From: Peptococcaceae bacterium UBA4068
Lineage (GTDB): Bacteria > Bacillota > Dehalobacteriia > UBA4068
Reading direction: 5' to 3'
Assembly (NCBI GenBank): GCA_002382665.1
Contig: DFZA01000005.1
Span: 139,142-203,141 of the forward strand
DNA length: 64,000 nucleotides
The notes under the pieces: model-generated
Database searches by the model: none
What the model was told of the DNA's origin: nothing
Seen by the model: the letters and a program-made list of their open reading frames with translations, nothing else
In this document: positions 59,676-64,000 of the stretch, piece after piece
Layout of the letters: the number at the start of each line of letters is the position of its first letter
How positions within the stretch are numbered: position 1 is the first letter of the stretch
Made by a program: the position numbers and the translations under genes

Positions 59676-60718
59676 TGAGCAGCGATTTTCTATCCAATAG
59701 CGCAGTTCGAGGCAGAAGGTGTTTGTACCCGGATAAGATTTTCTATGAGCCGGCTGTTTTAAATTATCAATTGGGTAAACTGCTTCAGGAGAAGTTTAAA
59801 GATATTCCCTGGGTGGTGATTGAAAACCACAACAATATAGAGTTATTGCGCAATAACCCTAATAAAGAGTTTGCGAGAATGAAAAGGCATTTGGTCATTG
59901 GTGTGCGCAAGTCCCTAAAATATACGCCCAACAATAAGATTTCTGATTTTCTGGTGCCTTATACCTCATCCGGCTGCGGCGCTATGTGTCTTTACTGTTA
60001 TTTGGTATGCAACTTTAATAAATGTTCATATCTGCGATTGTTCGTCAACCGCGAAGCAATGCTGGAAAAGCTGATCAAGACCGCTAACAAAGCAGAGAAG
60101 GATCTGGTTTTTGAAATTGGCAGTAACAGCGATTTGGTTTTGGAAAACACTATTACAGGAAATCTGGAATGGACGATTGAAGGATTTGCCGGAAGTAAAA
60201 AAGGATTGTTGACATTTCCCACCAAGTTTGACATGATAGAGCCGCTACTGCCGCTGGATCATAAAGGTCATATCATTATGCGCATGAGCGTCAATCCGCA
60301 AGAGATTATCAGTAAAATCGAGTTTGGTACTTCTCCTTTACTATCGCGAATCAAGGCTGTCAACCGTATGTGCGAGGCTGGCTATAAAGTGGGGATATTG
60401 ATCGCTCCCATTGTTTTGGTAGATAATTGGCAGCAGTTTTATTGTAGGCTAATCGAACAATTAGCCGATGAGCTTTCTGATAAAGCAAAAAAGCAGTTGT
60501 TCATAGAGATTATCTTTATGACCTATAGCTTTGTCCATCGGGCAATCAATCGCGAGGCCTTCCCCAAGTCGGCGGATTTATTTAATGAAGATTTGATGAC
60601 CGGTCGGGGCAGAGGCAAGTATTGCTATCGTGAATCGGTGCGTCAGCAAGCAGAAGAATTCCTACGGCAACAGCTTGCACAAAAATTAAGCAATGTACCG
60701 ATCATCTATGTGGTATGA
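59675..60718 (+). CDS. splB: Spore photoproduct lyase, radical SAM
   Basis: 347 residues. The radical SAM cluster motif CxxxCxxC is 'CGAMCLYCYL' (Cys 101, 105, 108), with the following Tyr residues of the H-transfer relay conserved. 'IGVRKSLKYTPNNKISDF', 'GTSPLLSRIKA' and 'GYKVGILIAPI' align with SplB. It directly reverses UV-induced thymine spore photoproduct on germination. At the position of the B. subtilis H-donor Cys141 ('EASCTSD') this protein reads 'EIGSNSD', so Ser150 replaces Cys. Second marker of sporulation in the window. Confidence 0.88.
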   Translation: MSSDFLSNSAVRGRRCLYPDKIFYEPAVLNYQLGKLLQEKFKDIPWVVIENHNNIELLRNNPNKEFARMKRHLVIGVRKSLKYTPNNKISDFLVPYTSSGCGAMCLYCYLVCNFNKCSYLRLFVNREAMLEKLIKTANKAEKDLVFEIGSNSDLVLENTITGNLEWTIEGFAGSKKGLLTFPTKFDMIEPLLPLDHKGHIIMRMSVNPQEIISKIEFGTSPLLSRIKAVNRMCEAGYKVGILIAPIVLVDNWQQFYCRLIEQLADELSDKAKKQLFIEIIFMTYSFVHRAINREAFPKSADLFNEDLMTGRGRGKYCYRESVRQQAEEFLRQQLAQKLSNVPIIYVV

Positions 60719-60721
60719 TAG

Positions 60722-60949
60722 CTGCACAGGCCGAAATCTTTGATTTCGAGGCTGAGCGCCTATTTTATAGCTGAGGTTTTCCCGGCTAGGGAAAAGCCAG
60801 CTAGAATAGCTGCACAGACACAGGCGGCTTAGTGCCTATTTTATAGCTGAGGTTTTCCCGGCTAGGGAAAAGCCAGCTAGAATAGCGGCATAGACACTGA
60901 CGGCTGAGGCCATCTAAAGAAAAGCCAGCCATATCCACGAAGCGGATAT
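60722..60949 (+). repeat. Structured repeat array, related to 3876-3981
   Basis: A 53-bp unit (60758-60810 and 60834-60886) occurs twice with no mismatch and a 76-bp period. It begins GCCTATTTTATAGCTGAG and contains a GGTTTTCCC/GGGAAAAGCC hairpin. A GAAATC-TTT-GATTTC hairpin precedes the first unit, and an ATATCC/GGATAT hairpin ends the array (60931-60949), after a degenerate third unit. The order of hairpins is that of the element upstream of the FIST gene. Confidence 0.75.
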
Positions 60950-60957
60950 GGTATAAT

Positions 60958-60984
60958 AAAGCGCTTTAAACACAGCGCTTTTTT
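60958..60984 (+). terminator. Intrinsic terminator after the repeat array
   Basis: AAAGCGCT pairs with AGCGCTTT, followed by T. Closes the splB transcript if it reads through the array. A TATAAT lies just downstream (about 61000) and may serve the next gene. Confidence 0.85.
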
Positions 60985-61045
60985 GCTGATTCAAGTTATG
61001 ATATAATTATATATGTTAAGATAAACCTTAGGAGCTAGAATCAGC

Positions 61046-61852
61046 ATGCAAAACAAAAAATCCGGTGTGATGTATGCCGCTATAACATTGATTTGGACTT
61101 GGGGAGTTCTGGCGGTGCCGGTAATTGGGGGGCTTGATTTTGCTAATCATATTACCCAAATCGCTTATGTGCTGGCTGGCGCTTCTCCCTCGATTATTGC
61201 GCTGATATTTGTTTTTTGTTCGCGGGACCGAGATTATAAGCTTAGTTTTCTTAAGCGGATTGTCAGCCTCGGTTCTGCGCGGATAAAAGGTCTTGCGGTA
61301 ATATTTTTATTGGTACCGACAGTTACTGTCCTGTCGGCATATATTAATTTGTTCTTAACCTCAACATCAGTGGATTGGTCGGTATTGGTCGCATATCTAC
61401 ATACCCCATTAAGTTTGATAGCATTTGTGGTTTTTACTTTTATTTTCGGGCCGCTTGCCGAAGAAATCGGTTGGCGCGGTTATCTATTGGATTGTTTCAA
61501 GCAGCGCAGCCCGCTTGTTTACGGGGTTGGTATTGGCCTGATCTGGACAATATGGCATTTACCGATGTTTTTGATCGCCGGTACATATCAAAATGGACTG
61601 CTGGCACAGGGATTTTTTCCTGTTTTATGCTTTGTTTTATCAACCACGGCGTTGGGCGTCATTATCGCAGAGACCGCCAAATATTGTAACAGCATTTTGG
61701 CGGCGATAATATTTCACTTTATGATTAATTTTACCGGGGAGTTGATACCTCTTTCAATATCGGCAGAGCTGGTTAAATCTGCTATATATATAATTATTGC
61801 TGCGGTGATAATATGCCGATACTATAATAGCAAAAAGTTGATAAAAAGTTGA
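61046..61852 (+). CDS. CPBP family intramembrane metalloprotease
   Basis: 268 residues with about eight membrane helices. The catalytic motifs are 'EEIGWRGYLLD' (EExxxR), 'WTIWHLPMFL' (FxxxH-like) and 'IIFHFMINF'. CPBP (Abi/CAAX) proteases cleave within the membrane and are often tied to bacteriocin immunity or maturation. It lies 34 bp before a two-component system and close to an ABC transporter, a typical peptide-resistance setting. Start behind TTAGGAGCTAG. Confidence 0.88.
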   Translation: MQNKKSGVMYAAITLIWTWGVLAVPVIGGLDFANHITQIAYVLAGASPSIIALIFVFCSRDRDYKLSFLKRIVSLGSARIKGLAVIFLLVPTVTVLSAYINLFLTSTSVDWSVLVAYLHTPLSLIAFVVFTFIFGPLAEEIGWRGYLLDCFKQRSPLVYGVGIGLIWTIWHLPMFLIAGTYQNGLLAQGFFPVLCFVLSTTALGVIIAETAKYCNSILAAIIFHFMINFTGELIPLSISAELVKSAIYIIIAAVIICRYYNSKKLIKS

Positions 61853-61886
61853 ATATTAAATTTTAAGCTATATTCGAGGTGTGAAA

Positions 61887-62561
61887 ATGGCTTTTAAAAT
61901 CTTGGTGGTAGATGATGAAGCAGATATTATAAACCTGCTCAAAGATTATTTTGAGTTAAACGGTTATCAGGTGCTGACAGCCGTTGATGGGCAGCAAGCG
62001 CTGAAGCATGTGGAAAAACAGCCGGATATTATACTGCTGGATATCAATATGCCTGGTTTGGACGGGCTGGAAGTCTGTTCGCAAATCCGTGGTTTCGTAT
62101 CCTGCCCGATTCTGTTTTTGACGGCCAGAGTAGAGGATGTCGATAAAATCAACGGTTTTTGTGCCGGTGGCGACGACTATATCGTCAAACCCTTCAGCAT
62201 TGACGAACTTGGCGCTCGGGTAGCAGCTCATCTGCGGCGCGAATCCAGACAGCGGGTATCGTCAAAAACAAAATTCACAGGCGGTCTGGTGATCGATTAT
62301 ACCGCGAGGACGGTTAGCTGCCATGATGTCCCGATACAATTTGCGAAAAAAGAATTTGACATAATAGAACTATTATCCGTCAATAGCGGACAGGTATTTG
62401 ACAAAGAACGCATCTATGAAAGAGTCTGGGGTTGGGACTCAGAGGGCGACAGCTCGGTTGTAGCGGAGCATATTCGCCGTATCCGCGCCAAGCTGGCGGC
62501 GGCAGGCAACAAAACTTATATAGAAACGGTATGGGGCGTGGGTTACAAATGGGTAGGATAA
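61887..62561 (+). CDS. OmpR-family response regulator
   Basis: 224 residues: receiver ('LVVDDEADI', phospho-Asp in 'ILLDINMPGLDG', Lys in 'DYIVKPFS') plus winged-helix output ('GWDSEGDSSVVAEHIRRIRA', 'YIETVWGVGYKW'). ATG 61887 follows CGAGGTGTG. It overlaps the kinase gene by 13 bp. Confidence 0.93.
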   Translation: MAFKILVVDDEADIINLLKDYFELNGYQVLTAVDGQQALKHVEKQPDIILLDINMPGLDGLEVCSQIRGFVSCPILFLTARVEDVDKINGFCAGGDDYIVKPFSIDELGARVAAHLRRESRQRVSSKTKFTGGLVIDYTARTVSCHDVPIQFAKKEFDIIELLSVNSGQVFDKERIYERVWGWDSEGDSSVVAEHIRRIRAKLAAAGNKTYIETVWGVGYKWVG

Positions 62562-63736
62562 AACAGGTATTGCAAAATCTCTCAATCAGAAAGACATTTA
62601 TGCTGTATATGCTGCTGTTTTTATTGTTGGCAACATTACTTAGTTCTATTTCCATTAACTTAACTGAAAATGTGGAGAACCAAATCAATCTTTCATATGC
62701 CAATTCCCAAGATCAGTATACGCTCAACAATGGCGAAGGCAACGTCATTCTTTCCATGCCGCCTGTACAATACAGCCCAGCAGATCAAAAAGTAATCAAT
62801 ACCTGCAAATTTGTTGAAATAGGTTCGATTCCGATCTTCTTCGGCGGTTGTATTATTGTTGCCGCTCTGCTTTTTTATCGCAACAAGCTGAAAAAACCGA
62901 TCGAACTACTTAACGGTGCTTCCGCAAAAATAGCGGCTAGCGATTTGGACTTTAATATTTCTTATGAAAATAAGGATGAAATGGGAAAGCTTTGCAGTTC
63001 TTTTGAATCGATGCGCGCGGCGCTGGAAGAAAATAACCGTGCCATCTGGCGGTCGGTAGAGGAGCGCAAAAGGTTGAATGCTGCCTTTGCCCATGATCTG
63101 CGTACACCGCTGACGGTTCTGCGCGGTTCCGCCGATCTTTTACAAAAGTATTTACCGCAGGGCAAAATCAGCGAGGAAAAGCTGATATCTACCGTATCCG
63201 CCATGTCCGATAATGTAATGAGATTGGAAAACTATTTGCAGACTATGAGCGAGGCGCAGAAGCTTGAGGATATTGCTATAACTAAAAATGAAGTAGAAGC
63301 CAGTTCTGTATTTGAGCAGATTCAAAACATATCTGTCATCTTAGCCCAAAACTCCGCATGTAAACTTGATTTTGTCAGTGATTTACCGCCCCAAAAAATA
63401 TGTCTGGATATTGATGTTGTGCAGAGGGTTTACGGAAACCTGCTTACTAACGCTCTACGTTATGCCGCCAGCGCTATTTCTGTTTGCTGTCGCTATGCAG
63501 ATGATAAATTTATTATTGAGGTTACCGATGACGGAAAGGGGTTCACGGAAGATGACCTGCGGCAGGCCACCAAACCCTATTACAAAAATACAGCCAATAC
63601 CGATGAATCTCATCTTGGTCTAGGTCTTTATATCTGCAGAATATTAACTGAAAAACATGGGGGAACGCTGCTAATTACTAATCAAGAAGGCGGTGGCGCG
63701 AAAGTGACTGCAAGTTTTTCAGTAAATTGCCAATAA
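62549..63736 (+). CDS. Sensor histidine kinase
   Basis: 395 residues: membrane helix (about 14-36), short extracellular loop (about 37-88), second helix (about 89-110), HAMP, HisKA with 'FAHDLRTPLTVLRGSADLL', and HATPase ('GNLLTNALRYAA', 'VTDDGKGF', 'HLGLGLYICRILTEKHGG'). The ATG at 62549 lies in the end of the response regulator; the longer ORF upstream is a shadow of that gene. Probably controls the ABC transporter that follows. Confidence 0.92.
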   Translation: MGRIKQVLQNLSIRKTFMLYMLLFLLLATLLSSISINLTENVENQINLSYANSQDQYTLNNGEGNVILSMPPVQYSPADQKVINTCKFVEIGSIPIFFGGCIIVAALLFYRNKLKKPIELLNGASAKIAASDLDFNISYENKDEMGKLCSSFESMRAALEENNRAIWRSVEERKRLNAAFAHDLRTPLTVLRGSADLLQKYLPQGKISEEKLISTVSAMSDNVMRLENYLQTMSEAQKLEDIAITKNEVEASSVFEQIQNISVILAQNSACKLDFVSDLPPQKICLDIDVVQRVYGNLLTNALRYAASAISVCCRYADDKFIIEVTDDGKGFTEDDLRQATKPYYKNTANTDESHLGLGLYICRILTEKHGGTLLITNQEGGGAKVTASFSVNCQ

Positions 63737-63774
63737 ATAATTAATAGTTGAAAAAAAGTAGATATTTATAAATT

Positions 63775-63811
63775 ACACTCTCCTTGAATCTGAAAACGAG
63801 GAGAGTGTTTT
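63775..63811 (+). promoter_or_regulatory. Hairpin overlapping the ribosome-binding site of the ABC gene
   Basis: ACACTCTCCT (63775-63784) pairs with AGGAGAGTGT (63799-63808), followed by TTT and the ATG. The right arm contains the GAGGAGAG ribosome-binding site. When folded it would act as a weak terminator and hide the translation start. Confidence 0.65.
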
Positions 63812-64000
63812 ATGTTTACTAAAGATCAAGCATTGAATAATAATGAAGAATCAATAGTTTTGCGTGCCGACGGCCTGAAAAAGTATTATGGCGCAGAACC
63901 GAATATTGTCAAAGCACTGGACGGCGTTGATTTAACCGTCGGCCAAGGTGAGTTTGTGGCGGTTGTCGGCACATCCGGCAGTGGTAAATCTACCTTATTG
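63812..64000 (+). CDS. ABC transporter ATP-binding protein, truncated by window end
   Basis: The first 63 codons are visible: a short polar leader, 'LRADGLKKYYG', and Walker A in 'VAVVGTSGSGKSTLL'. This is the MacB/BceA-type ATPase class often paired with two-component systems for antimicrobial peptide export or resistance. The rest lies beyond 64000. Confidence 0.9.
   Translation, partial: MFTKDQALNNNEESIVLRADGLKKYYGAEPNIVKALDGVDLTVGQGEFVAVVGTSGSGKSTLL

Noticed and set aside
60722..60949. Repeat array considered as a CRISPR array
   Set aside because: Only two perfect 53-bp units with one 23-bp spacer, strong internal hairpins and no cas genes nearby.

Overview
The window looks like a chromosome segment from an anaerobic, motile, endospore-forming Firmicute with moderate GC. 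Sporulation is implied by two marker genes: a spore-coat transglutaminase (tgl, 605-1390 minus) and a spore photoproduct lyase (59675-60718). Anaerobic metabolism is implied by a tungsten-type aldehyde ferredoxin oxidoreductase coupled to NuoEFG-like subunits and by an EFR1 ferredoxin. No P-ring or L-ring genes (flgH, flgI, flgA) lie in the otherwise near-complete flagellar cluster. This favours a monoderm cell, although those genes could lie elsewhere. I cannot name a genus.

Layout: 1-5.2 kb holds accessory genes (DUF3795 protein, tgl with an unknown partner, EFR1 ferredoxin, FIST-domain sensor). 5.2-12.0 kb is an IclR-regulated aldehyde oxidoreductase module: four-cluster ferredoxin, AOR catalytic subunit, NuoE/NuoF/NuoG-like subunits and a MoaD-like protein. 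This is the composition of electron-bifurcating tungsten oxidoreductases. 12.1-14.0 kb is an AT-rich methyltransferase gene plus an IS3-family remnant, flanked by a duplicated terminator region, so probably an insertion. 14.0-16.6 kb holds a Zn-ribbon protein and a padR-hydrolase operon.

16.6-56.7 kb is an almost uninterrupted motility and chemotaxis island. On the minus strand lies fliD-fliS-fliT-like-motA-motB. On the plus strand lie cheC-cheD and the large flgB-to-flgG operon. Then come flgM-flgN-flgK-flgL-DUF6470-fliW-csrA, flagellin, an HD-GYP phosphodiesterase, and cheY-cheA-cheW-mcp-cheR-cheB. Regulation is readable from the sequence. A sigma-A promoter precedes two tandem GEMM-like (cyclic dinucleotide) aptamers, each followed by an intrinsic terminator, ahead of flgB. 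Sigma-28 promoters precede cheC, fliD, flgM and flagellin. A CsrA-type GGA hairpin lies in the flagellin leader next to fliW-csrA. Second-messenger control would therefore act at the top of the hierarchy, FlgM/sigma-28 in the middle, and FliW/CsrA on flagellin translation.

56.7-64 kb holds a lipoprotein gene wedged between cheB and a decayed cheR/cheB copy, a nitronate monooxygenase-like gene, splB with a 33-codon leader ORF, an array of structured repeats also found at 3.9 kb, and a CPBP protease/two-component/ABC transporter locus that runs off the end. The points most worth following up are the tandem riboswitches, the apparent AUU start of flhB (and possible AUA start of fliM), the dispersed three-hairpin repeat, and the two insertions bounded by duplicated flanks.
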